The notes under the pieces: model-generated
The model's input: only the letters and a program-made list of their open reading frames with translations
Database searches by the model: none
What the model was told of the DNA's origin: nothing
Origin: CAYWVR01 sp964461715
GTDB lineage: Bacteria; Planctomycetota; Phycisphaerae; FEN-1346
Direction: 5' to 3'
NCBI GenBank assembly: GCA_964461715.1
Contig: CAYWVR010000010.1
Coordinates: 1-64,000, forward strand
Length of the DNA: 64,000 nucleotides
Position numbers and translations under genes: made by a program
In this document: positions 32,465-40,947 of the stretch, in pieces
Numbering within the stretch: position 1 is the first letter of the stretch
Layout of the letters: each line of letters starts with the position of its first letter

Positions 32465-33475
32465 ATGCCCGTGACCGCCGACCACGACCTCCTGAAGGCC
32501 CTCGCCCAGCTCCAGCGGGCCCGCCACATCGTCTTCACGACCCACGTCCAGCCGGACGGGGACGGGCTCGGGTCCATCGCCGCTCTGGCCGCGTGGCTCC
32601 GATCCGAGGGCCGCCAAGTCGAGACGATCGTCCCCACGCCGCCCGCCCCGAAATACGCGTTTCTCGACCCCGAGGGGGCGATTCGGGTGGCGGGGCGCGA
32701 CGTGGACCTGGCGTCGCTGGACCGCCCCGACCTGGTATGCGTCGTCGATACGGGCACGTGGCAGCAGCTCGAGCGGGTGCGGCCGCTGGTGGCCGAATCG
32801 GGGGCGCCGGTCCTGGTGATCGACCATCATCGGACCCGGGACCCGCTGGCCGACGTTTGCTACGTGGACTCGGAGGTGTCGGCCTGTGCGGTGCTGGTCA
32901 TGCGTCTGCTGGAGGAGGCGGGGGTCGCGATGACGCCCTTCATGGCCACGGCCCTGCTGACGGGTCTGGCGGCCGATACGGATTGGTTTCGCCTTCCGAG
33001 CGTCGGGGCGGAGACGTTCCGCCGGGCAGCCCGATTGATCGACGCCGGGGCCCGTCCGCACGCCGTCTACGAGGAGCTTTTCCTCTCGGAGGAGCCCGCG
33101 AAGATGCGGCTTCGAGCTCTGGCCATCGAGTCCATCCATCCCGCCGCCGATGGTCGAATCCGCGTCATGCGCCTCACCCGGGAGACCTTCCGGCAGGCCG
33201 GCATTGATTCCCGCAGCACCGAGAGCCTCATCAACGAGTGCATGCGGTACCGGGGCGTGAAGGTGGGCGTGCTGCTGGTGGAGGCCGAGGGGGGACACGT
33301 GCGCGTGAGCCTGCGCGGGCGGCTGGGCCAGAACGTGCTTCCGGTGGCCGAACGGTTCGGCGGCGGGGGGCACGTCCGGGCCGCCGGGTGCAAGCTCGAG
33401 GGGTCGCCGGCGGAGGTGGAGGCCCGGATTCTGGAGGCCCTGGGGCCGGTCCTCGCGGAGGCCGGAAAGCCTTGA
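32465..33475 (+). CDS. DHH/DHHA1 phosphoesterase, NrnA-like
   Basis: 336 residues from the ATG at 32465. NrnA-type enzymes degrade nano-oligoribonucleotides and 3'-phosphoadenosine 5'-phosphate with Mn2+. Metal motifs are visible in order: FTTHVQPDGDGLGS, CVVDTG, VIDHHRTRDPLAD and TGLAADTDWFR. The C-terminal DHHA1 domain has the substrate-binding FGGGGHVRAAGCKLEGS. An upstream GTG/ATG start at 32399 would add an Arg-rich stretch with no family counterpart, so the shorter start is preferred. The promoter of the following tRNA-Leu overlaps its stop codon. Confidence 0.9.
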   Translation: MPVTADHDLLKALAQLQRARHIVFTTHVQPDGDGLGSIAALAAWLRSEGRQVETIVPTPPAPKYAFLDPEGAIRVAGRDVDLASLDRPDLVCVVDTGTWQQLERVRPLVAESGAPVLVIDHHRTRDPLADVCYVDSEVSACAVLVMRLLEEAGVAMTPFMATALLTGLAADTDWFRLPSVGAETFRRAARLIDAGARPHAVYEELFLSEEPAKMRLRALAIESIHPAADGRIRVMRLTRETFRQAGIDSRSTESLINECMRYRGVKVGVLLVEAEGGHVRVSLRGRLGQNVLPVAERFGGGGHVRAAGCKLEGSPAEVEARILEALGPVLAEAGKP

Positions 33476-33500
33476 CAGCGGCCCCCGCGCGGCCTATCCT
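33472..33500 (+). promoter_or_regulatory. Promoter of tRNA-Leu
   Basis: A perfect -35 TTGACA (33472-33477) and TATCCT (33495-33500), spacing 17 nt, 21 bp before the tRNA 5' end. The -35 box includes the TGA stop of the preceding gene. Confidence 0.75.
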
Positions 33501-33521
33501 ACCCATGCACCGAATGCGGGT

Positions 33522-33612
33522 GCTCGGGTGGTGGAATTGGCAGACACGCCAGCTTGAGGTGCTGGTGGCTAACAAAACGGCCGTGCAGGTTCAAATCCTG
33601 TCCCGAGCACCA
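33522..33612 (+). tRNA. tRNA-Leu (anticodon GAG)
   Basis: Class II tRNA with acceptor GCTCGGG pairing CCCGAGC, discriminator A and encoded CCA at 33610-33612. Anticodon arm CCAGC-TTGAGGT-GCTGG gives GAG (33556-33558), reading CUC and CUU. A long variable arm and T arm GGTTCAAATCC are present. A run of seven T follows the CCA (33614-33620) and probably ends transcription. Confidence 0.95.
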
Positions 33613-33671
33613 TTTTTTTGCGCTCCACCCCGTCCTGACCGCCCCACGAACCCGCCTCGCGAGGATTCCCC

Positions 33672-34613
33672 ATGGAGATGCGTCCTTTCGGTGACACCGG
33701 CCTGGAAGTCGGCGAGGTCGGTTTCGGCGCCTGGGCCGCCGGGGCCCAGTACTGGGGCGACGTCAAGGACGAGAACTCCCTGGCCGCCATCCGCGAGGCC
33801 CGGGCCTTGGGCGTCACCTTCTTCGACACGGCCCAGGAATACGGGTGCGGCCACAGCGAGTCGGTCGTCGGTGAGGCCCTGGAGGGCGACGCGGAGGCCA
33901 TTCTCGCCACCAAGGTCGGCAAGTGGTGGTACGGCGACACGTTCGATACGTTCGGCAAGGACTTCAGCCCGGTCTTCATCTCGGGCATGATCGACGGCTC
34001 CGTCCACCGCCTCCGCCGCGAGCCCATCGACCTCTACCAGCTCCATAACCCGGGCGTCGAGGTCTCCGAGCGGCCCGAGACATGGACGGCCCTGCGGAAC
34101 CTTCAGGCCGCCGGAAAGATCCGCTTCTTCGGGTCCTCCATCGGGCGCGCCGAGGAGCTGGACCTCGCTCTCGAGGCCGGGGCCAAGGGCCTGCAGTTCG
34201 AGTTCAGCATCCTGCACCCGGAGCGGCGGGACTGGATCCGGCGGTGCGCGTCGGCGGGGTGCGGCGTCATCATCCGCACGCCCCTCGCCTATGGGGCCCT
34301 GACCGGCAAGTACGAGCCCGGCTACACGCTCCCGGAGAACGATTTCCGCCACGACTCGAACTGGGGCGGCAAGGCCTTCCGCCGCTACGTCGACCGGGCC
34401 CGGGACCTGCGGTTCCTGGAGCGGGAGGGCCAGACGATGGCCCAGGCCGCCCTGCGCTACGTCCTGGCCGAACCCGGCGTCAGCGTCGTCATCCCCGGCG
34501 GCAAGACGCCCGAGCAGGTCCGCGACAACTGTGCCGCCGCCGAGGGGACGCTGACCGACCCGGAGGTCGGCCGCATCGCCGAGCTTCAGGAGAAGTGGGC
34601 GGCCGGCCAGTAG
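33672..34613 (+). CDS. Aldo/keto reductase
   Basis: 313 residues, an NAD(P)H-dependent (alpha/beta)8-barrel oxidoreductase of the Tas/MocA-like AKR branch. The catalytic tetrad is visible: Asp and Tyr in FFDTAQEYGCGHSE, Lys in ILATKVGKWW, His in DLYQLHNPG. The nucleotide-binding C-terminal part contains IRTPLAYGALTGKY, LAEPGVSVVIPGGKTPEQVR and N for the adenine phosphate loop (DNCAAAEG). The physiological substrate is unknown. It stands alone between tRNA-Leu and a convergent TRAP transporter. Confidence 0.9.
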   Translation: MEMRPFGDTGLEVGEVGFGAWAAGAQYWGDVKDENSLAAIREARALGVTFFDTAQEYGCGHSESVVGEALEGDAEAILATKVGKWWYGDTFDTFGKDFSPVFISGMIDGSVHRLRREPIDLYQLHNPGVEVSERPETWTALRNLQAAGKIRFFGSSIGRAEELDLALEAGAKGLQFEFSILHPERRDWIRRCASAGCGVIIRTPLAYGALTGKYEPGYTLPENDFRHDSNWGGKAFRRYVDRARDLRFLEREGQTMAQAALRYVLAEPGVSVVIPGGKTPEQVRDNCAAAEGTLTDPEVGRIAELQEKWAAGQ

Positions 34614-34619
34614 CGACCC

Positions 34620-36689
34620 TCATGCCTTCCCCGCGCGGGCCACGCGCAGCCGCTGCACGAGGTACACCCCCCCGAAGAGGGCCGCGCTGACGGCGTACCA
34701 GAGCGGTTTCGGGTTCGGCAGGCCCAGAAGGTCCGGCACGAGCTGCGGTCGGAGTCCCACCAGGGCCGCCAGGGCGAGCCCCGCCGCCTCGTACCACCGG
34801 TTCCGCGTCACAAGGTAGTTCTGCGTCAGGGCCGCGAACGCCAGCATGGCCACGGTGGCGGCGGCGAAGATGAAGGCGATGTGTCCCCAGCCCTGCACGT
34901 TCCAGAGGAGCAGGTCCGTGTTGAAGACGAACATGAAGGGCAGGATGGCGGTCCGCAGGTCGTAGATGAACCCGCGGACGCCGGTGGCGATGGGCTTGGC
35001 CCGGGCGATGGCCGCCGCCGCATACGCCGCCAAACCCACCGGTGGGGTATCGTCGGCCAGGATGCCGAAGAAGAAGCAGAAGAGGTGAGCCCCGAGGACC
35101 GGGACCTCCAGCCCCGCGTCCGCCCCCAAGTCCACGATGACCTTGGCCGTCAGCGAGGCCATGACGATGTACGTGGCCGTCGTGGGCAGGCCCATGCCCA
35201 AGAGGAGCGATGCCAGGGCCGTCAGCACGAGCACCAGAACGATGCTGCCGCCCGAGAGGACGTCGACGATCTCGGTGATCCGCTGGCCTGGTCCCATGCC
35301 GACGACGCCGACGACGATCCCCGCCGCCGCGCACGCCACGCCCACACCCATCATCCCCTTGCCGCCCGCGACGAGGCTCTCGCCCAGCAGGCGCAGGGCC
35401 CGCGTGAGGCCCTCCTTCCGCCCCCGGCCATCCCCCGGTGCCGCGACACCCCGCACGACGACCAGCCCCGCCAGGACGAGAATGCCCCAGAAGGCGGCCA
35501 TCTGGGGCGAATAGCCCGACAAGAGCAGCGTTACCAGTGCCGCCAGGGGCACCAGGAAATGGGCCCCCCGCACCAGCTCCGGCAGGAACCGGGGCAGCTC
35601 CGACGCCGGCCGCCCCGCCAGCCCCAGCTTCCCGGCCTCCAGGTGCGTGATGTAGAGGAGGGCCAGGTACGAGACCATCGCCGGCACGAACGCCGCTCGC
35701 ACTACCTCCAGGTACGAGACGCGGCAATACTCGGCGATGATGAAGGCCGCGGCCCCCATGATGGGCGGCATGAGTTGGCCGTTCGTGCTGGCGGCGACCT
35801 CGATCGCCGCGGCCCGGTCCGCCGGGTACCCCGACCGCTTCATCAGGGGGATCGTGAAGGTGCCGGTCGTGACGACGTTGGCGATGCTCGACCCGGAGAC
35901 CATGCCCGTCAGGCCGCTTCCGAGCACCGCCGCCTTCGCCGGTCCCCCGCGGAACCGGCCCAGGAGGCTATAGGCCAGGCGCACGAAGTACCGCCCGCCG
36001 CCCGTCTTCTCGAGCATCGCCCCCAACAGGACAAAGAGGTACACGGTGGTGGCGCTGACGCGCAGGGGCACGCCGTAGACGCCCTCCTGCGAGAGCGTCA
36101 GTTGCCCGATCATGCGGCTCACGGAGACGCCCCGGAAGGCCAGGACGCCCGGCATGTGCTCCCCCAGGAGCCCGTAGGCGATGAACGCGACCCCCACGAC
36201 CGCCAGGGCCGGCCCCAGCGACCGCCGCGCCGCCTCCAGCACGCACGCGATGAGCACGACGCCGACGGCCATGTCCCGCACCAGGGGCATGCCCTGCCGG
36301 GCGGCGATGCCCTCGTAATCGAGCGCGTAGTACGCCGCCGCCCCCGCCGCCCCCACCGCCAGCACGACGTCGACCCACGGCAGCCGCGTCCGGGTTGCCA
36401 GAAACGCGAGCTTCCCCGTCGGCCGCAGCCGCCGAAGCGCCGGGAACGAGAGGTACACCAGGGCGACGGCGAACGCCAGGTGGACGGCCCGGACGTAGTC
36501 GCTCGAGAGGATGATGAAGCGCGGCAGGGCCAGCTGGAAGAGCGACCACGCGGCGGCGACGAGGGCCACGGCGGTCCCGGCCCCGCGGGGGAGGCGGCGG
36601 GCCCCGTGCTCGGCCTCCTCGGCCTGGCGGAGGGCTTCGGCCTCGGCGGGGGTGGGCGGCTCGGACGGGTCGCGATGCGCATCACTCAC
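34620..36689 (-). CDS. Fused TRAP transporter permease (DctQ-DctM type, TAXI class)
   Basis: 689 residues with about 17-18 predicted membrane helices. The N-terminal portion with four or five helices corresponds to the small DctQ subunit, and the rest to the large DctM permease. Typical DctM segments are VLGSGLTGMVSGSSIANVVT, NGQLMPPIMGAAAFIIAEY, LLGMGLPTTATYIVMASL and FGILADDTPPVGLAAYAAAA. This fused form accompanies TAXI binding proteins, which is what the next gene upstream encodes (27 bp away). It imports a small organic acid with an ion gradient. The ligand is unknown. Confidence 0.93.
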   Translation of the reverse strand: MSDAHRDPSEPPTPAEAEALRQAEEAEHGARRLPRGAGTAVALVAAAWSLFQLALPRFIILSSDYVRAVHLAFAVALVYLSFPALRRLRPTGKLAFLATRTRLPWVDVVLAVGAAGAAAYYALDYEGIAARQGMPLVRDMAVGVVLIACVLEAARRSLGPALAVVGVAFIAYGLLGEHMPGVLAFRGVSVSRMIGQLTLSQEGVYGVPLRVSATTVYLFVLLGAMLEKTGGGRYFVRLAYSLLGRFRGGPAKAAVLGSGLTGMVSGSSIANVVTTGTFTIPLMKRSGYPADRAAAIEVAASTNGQLMPPIMGAAAFIIAEYCRVSYLEVVRAAFVPAMVSYLALLYITHLEAGKLGLAGRPASELPRFLPELVRGAHFLVPLAALVTLLLSGYSPQMAAFWGILVLAGLVVVRGVAAPGDGRGRKEGLTRALRLLGESLVAGGKGMMGVGVACAAAGIVVGVVGMGPGQRITEIVDVLSGGSIVLVLVLTALASLLLGMGLPTTATYIVMASLTAKVIVDLGADAGLEVPVLGAHLFCFFFGILADDTPPVGLAAYAAAAIARAKPIATGVRGFIYDLRTAILPFMFVFNTDLLLWNVQGWGHIAFIFAAATVAMLAFAALTQNYLVTRNRWYEAAGLALAALVGLRPQLVPDLLGLPNPKPLWYAVSAALFGGVYLVQRLRVARAGKA

Positions 36690-36716
36690 GGGGCGTCGTC
36701 TCCCTCGCCCGGACGG

Positions 36717-37703
36717 TCACTTTGCCAGGCCCGCCTCGCGGTAGTACTGCATCGCCCCGGGATGATACGGCGCCGCCTGCCCCTTCGTGGCCATGCCCTC
36801 CGGTGCCAGGTCCTCGAAGGCCGGGTGCATCGTGCGGAACTCGTCGAGGTTCTCGAAGAGCTCCTTGACGATGGCGTAGACCACGTCCTCCGGCACGCGG
36901 GCCGCCGTCACCAGCGTGGTCATGACGCCGATGGTGGGCACGTCCTCGTTGTTGGCGGCCTTGGGGTAGAGGCGGATGGGGATGACGGCCTCGGCGTAGT
37001 AGGGGGCCGCCTCCAGAAGACCGTCCATGCCCCTGAGGGGCACGAATCGCACCTTCCGGCGCTGTCCCGCGGTGGCCTCCTTGATGGCCCCGGCGGGGTG
37101 GCCGACGGTATAGAAGAAGGCGTCGATCCGCCCGTCCTGAAGCACCTGGGCCGCTTCCGATGCCTTCAAACCCTCGCCCACGAGGTCCGTCTCGGGATCC
37201 AGGCCCGCCGCCTTCACCACGTCCATCGCGTTGCCGCGCTGGCCCGAGCCGGGGTTGCCCAGATTGACGCGCTTGCCCTTGAGGTCCGCGACGGTGCGGA
37301 TGCCGGCGTCCTCGGCGGCGACCAGCGTCACGGCCTCGGGGTGCAGGCTGCAGATGAACCGGAGGTCCTCCTGCGGACCCAGGGGCTGCCACTCCGCGAG
37401 ACCGTGGACAGCCTGGTACTGGCGGTCGCTCTGGGCGATGCCCAGCTCCATGTCCCCGGCGAGGATGGCGTTGATGTTGAAGACCGAGCCGCCCGTCGAC
37501 TCGACGCTGACGCGAAGGCCGTAGGCGTCGCGGCGGCGGTTGACGAGTTTGGCGAGGGCCCCGCCCGTCGGGTAATAGACGCCCGTGACGGCACCTGTCC
37601 CGATCGTGACGTGCCGCAGGCCCTCCTCCTCGCCCCCGTCTCCGCATCCGGCGAGCGATCCTGCAAACATGACGGCGGCGGCGAAGGCGGCGAAGCGTCT
37701 CAT
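36717..37703 (-). CDS. TAXI-family TRAP solute-binding lipoprotein
   Basis: 328 residues from the ATG at 37703 with GGAG upstream. The lipoprotein signal ends GSLAGC (Cys20). The mature chain starts with the family hallmark VTIGTGAVTGVYYPTGGALA, then STGGSVFNINAILAGDMELG, IAQSDRQYQAVHG, LHPEAVTLVAAEDAGIRTV, LKGKRVNLGNPGSGQRGNAM and a C-terminal MHPAFEDL. TAXI proteins deliver ligands such as glutamate or other acids to fused TRAP permeases. It lies 27 bp before the permease gene in one operon. Confidence 0.93.
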   Translation of the reverse strand: MRRFAAFAAAVMFAGSLAGCGDGGEEEGLRHVTIGTGAVTGVYYPTGGALAKLVNRRRDAYGLRVSVESTGGSVFNINAILAGDMELGIAQSDRQYQAVHGLAEWQPLGPQEDLRFICSLHPEAVTLVAAEDAGIRTVADLKGKRVNLGNPGSGQRGNAMDVVKAAGLDPETDLVGEGLKASEAAQVLQDGRIDAFFYTVGHPAGAIKEATAGQRRKVRFVPLRGMDGLLEAAPYYAEAVIPIRLYPKAANNEDVPTIGVMTTLVTAARVPEDVVYAIVKELFENLDEFRTMHPAFEDLAPEGMATKGQAAPYHPGAMQYYREAGLAK

Positions 37704-37799
37704 GGCGGCTCCTCGTGTGGTTCGCGGCGATAGGAGGGGGTATGGTAACGCGAATCGTCGCCCGGATAAAGCCTTTGCCGCCCGCTCCGGTCGGGGGGT

Positions 37800-38129
37800 G
37801 TGATAGGCTGGACCGAGGGAGAACCCCATGGATGCCGCCACCGAGGCCAAATTGACCGAGCGGTCGTCCTTGTCGACGACGGTCTGGCCTCCGGTTTCAC
37901 GATGCGCGCCGCCTTGGAGGCGGTGGGGTGGCTGGAGGTCGGGCGGCGGGTCGTCGCCGTGCCCACCGCCCATGCCCGGTCCCTCGACCGCGTGGCGCCC
38001 CGGGTCGACGCGATCGTCTGCGCGAACGTCCGAAGCGGCGCCCGATTCGCCGTGGCCGACGCCTATGAGCGGTGGTATGACGTCTCGGAGGACGAAGCGG
38101 CGGAGATTCTGGCGGAGTTCGCCGGTTGA
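37800..38129 (+). pseudogene. N-terminally truncated phosphoribosyltransferase-like gene
   Basis: The frame contains the PRPP-binding motif of type I phosphoribosyltransferases, RAVVLVDDGLASGFTMRAAL, followed by RRVVAVPTAHARSLDRVAP, VDAIVCANVRSGARFAVADA and YERWYDVSEDEAAEILAEF, a plausible C-terminal half. The normal first hundred residues are absent. The upstream codons (GWTEGEPHGCRHRGQ) look non-homologous, while an ATG at 37828 in another frame begins MDAATEAKLTER and would need a +1 shift to join the motif. It is likely a decayed gene. A short functional protein is less likely. Confidence 0.55.
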
Positions 38130-38175
38130 CACACGCCCTTTCGACGCGTGGGCGGGTGACGGCCACCCGTCCCGT

Positions 38176-38937
38176 TCACCGCGCTCCGACCCATTCCAGG
38201 AACTTCCGCCGCAGGTCCCGGAGCGGGGCCCCCACGACGCGGTGCAGGTTCAGGATCCACGTCCGTTCGTAGCTCGCCTCGATCTCCTTGGGGGTCATCA
38301 GGTCCCGCCGGTAGCGGCGTTTGAGCTTGCGGACGTGATAGCGGTCCTCGCGCTGGAGGACCGCCAGGAGCTTCCGGGCGAGCCACCCGACGGGTCCCCA
38401 GTGCCGCTCGGGGGCCCAGGAGATCTGAAAATCGATGAGCACCGGCCGCCCCGTCTCGTCCACCAGCACGTTGTCCGGCTTGTTCATGTCGACGTAGGCC
38501 AGGCCGCGCGCGTGCACTTCCTTCAGTAGGGCCTCGAGCCGGTCGAAGAAGTCGTCGGGCAGGGGGCCCGCGTGGTCCAGGAGGTCGTGCCCCTCGACCC
38601 AGGTGTGGAGGAAGGCGCTCTTTCCGAGACGTCCGACGAGACGCGGCACGTTGGGGAGGTCCTGGAGGAGCCGGTAGTGGCGGACCTCGCGGTCGGCCAT
38701 CAGCCGCCCCGCCCATTGCAGGTCCAGCCCCAGCCACGGCTCCGTGTGATAGTGCTTCATGCACACGACGAGGCCGTCGTCGCGGCGGTATCGCCCCGTG
38801 GCCGCGAAGAAATCCTGCTTCAGCGTCTTCTCGAGCCGGTAAACGTGCCCTTCGAGCGCGAACTGGTCGCGGGGCATCTTGCCCCGCAGAATCCGCTTCG
38901 GCACCCGTCCCTGTTCCTTGCGCGGCATGGGCCGCAT
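38176..38937 (-). CDS. Small protein-kinase-like (RIO/LPS-kinase-like) protein
   Basis: About 253 residues if the ATG at 38937 is used (38928 is possible, and no clear ribosome binding site separates them). It has a kinase fold: HVYRLEKTLKQDFFAATGRY, VCMKHYHTEP with a candidate ATP Lys, a catalytic loop ARGLAYVDMNKPDNVLVDE in which the usual HxD is replaced by YVDMNKPDN, and LIDFQISW at the DFG position (DFQ). Metal ligands N and D are thus kept. Similar proteins are annotated as lipopolysaccharide or Ser/Thr kinases. Substrate and activity are unknown. Confidence 0.7.
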   Translation of the reverse strand: MRPMPRKEQGRVPKRILRGKMPRDQFALEGHVYRLEKTLKQDFFAATGRYRRDDGLVVCMKHYHTEPWLGLDLQWAGRLMADREVRHYRLLQDLPNVPRLVGRLGKSAFLHTWVEGHDLLDHAGPLPDDFFDRLEALLKEVHARGLAYVDMNKPDNVLVDETGRPVLIDFQISWAPERHWGPVGWLARKLLAVLQREDRYHVRKLKRRYRRDLMTPKEIEASYERTWILNLHRVVGAPLRDLRRKFLEWVGAR

Positions 38938-38977
38938 GGTAGGGCGGGGCCCCGAGCCGGTCAAGCGCCGGGGAGCC

Positions 38978-39862
38978 TCACGGGCGGCCCGTCTCCATGC
39001 CCCATTCCCATGCCGAGGGCGACGCGTCGCGGTACTCGACGTGGCCGCCGTGGAAGAGATAGTTGGCCCCGCAGCCGGGTTCGTCGACGAAAGGGGCGGA
39101 GGCGCGCCGCGGGTGCCATTCCCACCGCTCTGTCAGGCCGCGGTCCCGGAAGACGATGTTGAACTGGCTCCCGACGGTCTGGCCGCTTGCCCCGCACAGG
39201 AAGAGCACCCGCCGCCCGAGCGCCGGGAAGAGCCGGCGCTGCTCCGCCAGCGACGTGCAGGAGCCGAGTCCGTTGAAGTCCGGCTCGCCGTCCCGAAGCC
39301 CCCACGTGCACCCCGCCTGCCGCCTCAGGTCGGGGGCGGTCCGGAAGAGCAGGACGTTCAGGGCATAGCTCTCGGGCGGGGCGTTCAGGAGGGCCGCGCC
39401 GTGGGCCCGGGCGTTGCCCGTCACCGCCGTGCCGCGCTGGCCCTCCTTCGGGTCCGCCGGGCAGGTGTAGACGGCGACGTCCCGCAGGTACGGGTAGAGG
39501 ACGATGCTCCAGTGCGGTCCGGGCTGGCCCCATCCCTCGGCGGGGCGGGCGGGGGCCCGGGCGAGGCCCGTCTCGGCCTCGATCCGCGCGAGCAGCGTTT
39601 CCGGGGCCTCCGCCGTTATCAGGGGCGGCCACAGGTTTCCGTGGTCCTGCTGGTACTGGCGGTACGCGAGGCCGATCTGGCGGAGGCGGCTCTGGCAGGC
39701 CACCGTCGTCCCGCTTCCCAACGCCCCCGTCAGCGCCGGCAGCAGCAACGCCAACAGGAGCAGCAGGATCAGGATGACGAGGACGACCTCGATCAGCGTG
39801 AACGCGGCAGGGGGTGGATCGAGTCGGCGAAGGCGTCGGGGGCGTCGGGGGCGTCGGATCAT
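38978..39862 (-). CDS. Type II secretion/type IV pilin-like pseudopilin
   Basis: 294 residues, start ATG at 39862 overlapping the stop of the upstream pseudopilin (ATGA). After an Arg-rich leader comes the prepilin signature AAFTLIEVVLVILILLLLLA, with the conserved Phe+1 (here preceded by A rather than G) and Glu+5. The body has RLRQIGLAYRQYQQDHGNLW and C-terminal WEWHPRRASAPF...YLFHGGHVEYRDAS, typical of planctomycete prepilin proteins of the DUF1559/H-X9-DG type. It would be cleaved by a prepilin peptidase and displayed at the membrane. Partner secretion genes are not in the window. Confidence 0.8.
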   Translation of the reverse strand: MIRRPRRPRRLRRLDPPPAAFTLIEVVLVILILLLLLALLLPALTGALGSGTTVACQSRLRQIGLAYRQYQQDHGNLWPPLITAEAPETLLARIEAETGLARAPARPAEGWGQPGPHWSIVLYPYLRDVAVYTCPADPKEGQRGTAVTGNARAHGAALLNAPPESYALNVLLFRTAPDLRRQAGCTWGLRDGEPDFNGLGSCTSLAEQRRLFPALGRRVLFLCGASGQTVGSQFNIVFRDRGLTERWEWHPRRASAPFVDEPGCGANYLFHGGHVEYRDASPSAWEWGMETGRP

Positions 39863-40767
39863 GGCACCAGGAACGAGTCGTCGAGGGTCCGGGGGATGTT
39901 CCGCGGGTCGTCGGGCCGCCCCGCGCGGGGGGTGTAGATGGCGTCGCGGGTGCCGTCGCGGCGTCGGGCGCCGCACCGGGGCGTCTCGTGCCACTCGACC
40001 CGTCCGTCCAGGTACAGCACGTTCTGGCCCCGGCCGCCGTGGTTGAGGCTGTTGGCCTCCGGATGGTCGTCGAACGAGACGACCGGTTGCCGCACCAGGA
40101 GCCCCGGCGTCGGCAGCCGCATCCGCGTGTAAGGGTTTCGGTCGGCGAGGACGGCCAGATCGCGGGGATGGCGTTGCCAGTGGGTGGTGGCGTTATAGGC
40201 GGGGGTGACGTCCGGCGCGGTGCCGGGGTGGGCGAACTGGTTCTGGTAGGAGTAGGAGCAGCGTCCCCCGGCCACGGTCCGCAGGAACCGCGTCTCCTCG
40301 GGCGTCGGGGCGGAGGTGACCGGGTCCAGGTCGAGGAACCCCATGGCCCCCGCCCGTTCCGATTCGTACAGGCTGGGCTGGTCGGCCGTGGCCGGGCAGA
40401 GGAAGCAGGCCGGCTCGGCGTAGCCCAGCCGCACCAGGAGCCAGAGGTTCGCCTGGTTGCCCACGGCCCGCTCTTCGGGCCAGCGCATCGTGCCGGGGGC
40501 GTCGAACCGGCTGCCGTAGTGGCGTCCGTCGGCGGGCACGGCCCCGCCCAGGGGACTGGCGGCCCCACAATCGGGCAGGTAGCCCTCCCGTTCCTGGGCG
40601 TAGAACCGAAGGGCCTGGCCCAACTGGGCGAGGTGGGCGGCACAGACGGTCTCGTCGGCGGCGTCCTTGGCGTCCATCAGCGCGGGCACCATCACCGCCG
40701 TCATGCAGCTGAGACCCACCGTCACCACGAGCGCTTCGGTCAGCGTGATCCCCCGTGCGACACGCAT
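39859..40767 (-). CDS. Pseudopilin with H-X9-DG-type C-terminus
   Basis: 302 residues. The N-terminus RVARGITLTEALVVTVGLSC matches the prepilin signal (G, then I/T at +1, Glu at +5), followed by one hydrophobic helix. The mature part includes AHLAQLGQALRFYAQEREGY and several Cys. The C-terminal VSFDDHPEANSLNHGGRGQN VLYLDGRV block is the H-X9-DG motif typical of Planctomycetota pilin-like proteins. It overlaps the next pseudopilin gene by 4 nt. The pair probably assembles into the same pseudopilus or surface structure. Confidence 0.82.
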   Translation of the reverse strand: MRVARGITLTEALVVTVGLSCMTAVMVPALMDAKDAADETVCAAHLAQLGQALRFYAQEREGYLPDCGAASPLGGAVPADGRHYGSRFDAPGTMRWPEERAVGNQANLWLLVRLGYAEPACFLCPATADQPSLYESERAGAMGFLDLDPVTSAPTPEETRFLRTVAGGRCSYSYQNQFAHPGTAPDVTPAYNATTHWQRHPRDLAVLADRNPYTRMRLPTPGLLVRQPVVSFDDHPEANSLNHGGRGQNVLYLDGRVEWHETPRCGARRRDGTRDAIYTPRAGRPDDPRNIPRTLDDSFLVP

Positions 40768-40889
40768 GAGCCGGTATCTCTGTCTGGCGTCAGTGGTGGT
40801 GACGATCCTCGGATGGACCTATTCTGTCCCCTGGGCCCGGCCAAGGCAAGCGCTTTCCTGCTGCGCCCGCCGCGGGGACTCGATTCCGG

Positions 40890-40917
40890 TTGCACGGCGC
40901 CGGACGGGCCTTACAAT
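40890..40917 (+). promoter_or_regulatory. Promoter of the epimerase gene
   Basis: TTGCAC (40890-40895) and TACAAT (40912-40917), 16-nt spacer, 30 bp before the ATG with GGAG between. Confidence 0.6.
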
Positions 40918-40947
40918 GGGGCGGTCCGAGACCTCCGGAGACTTGTC

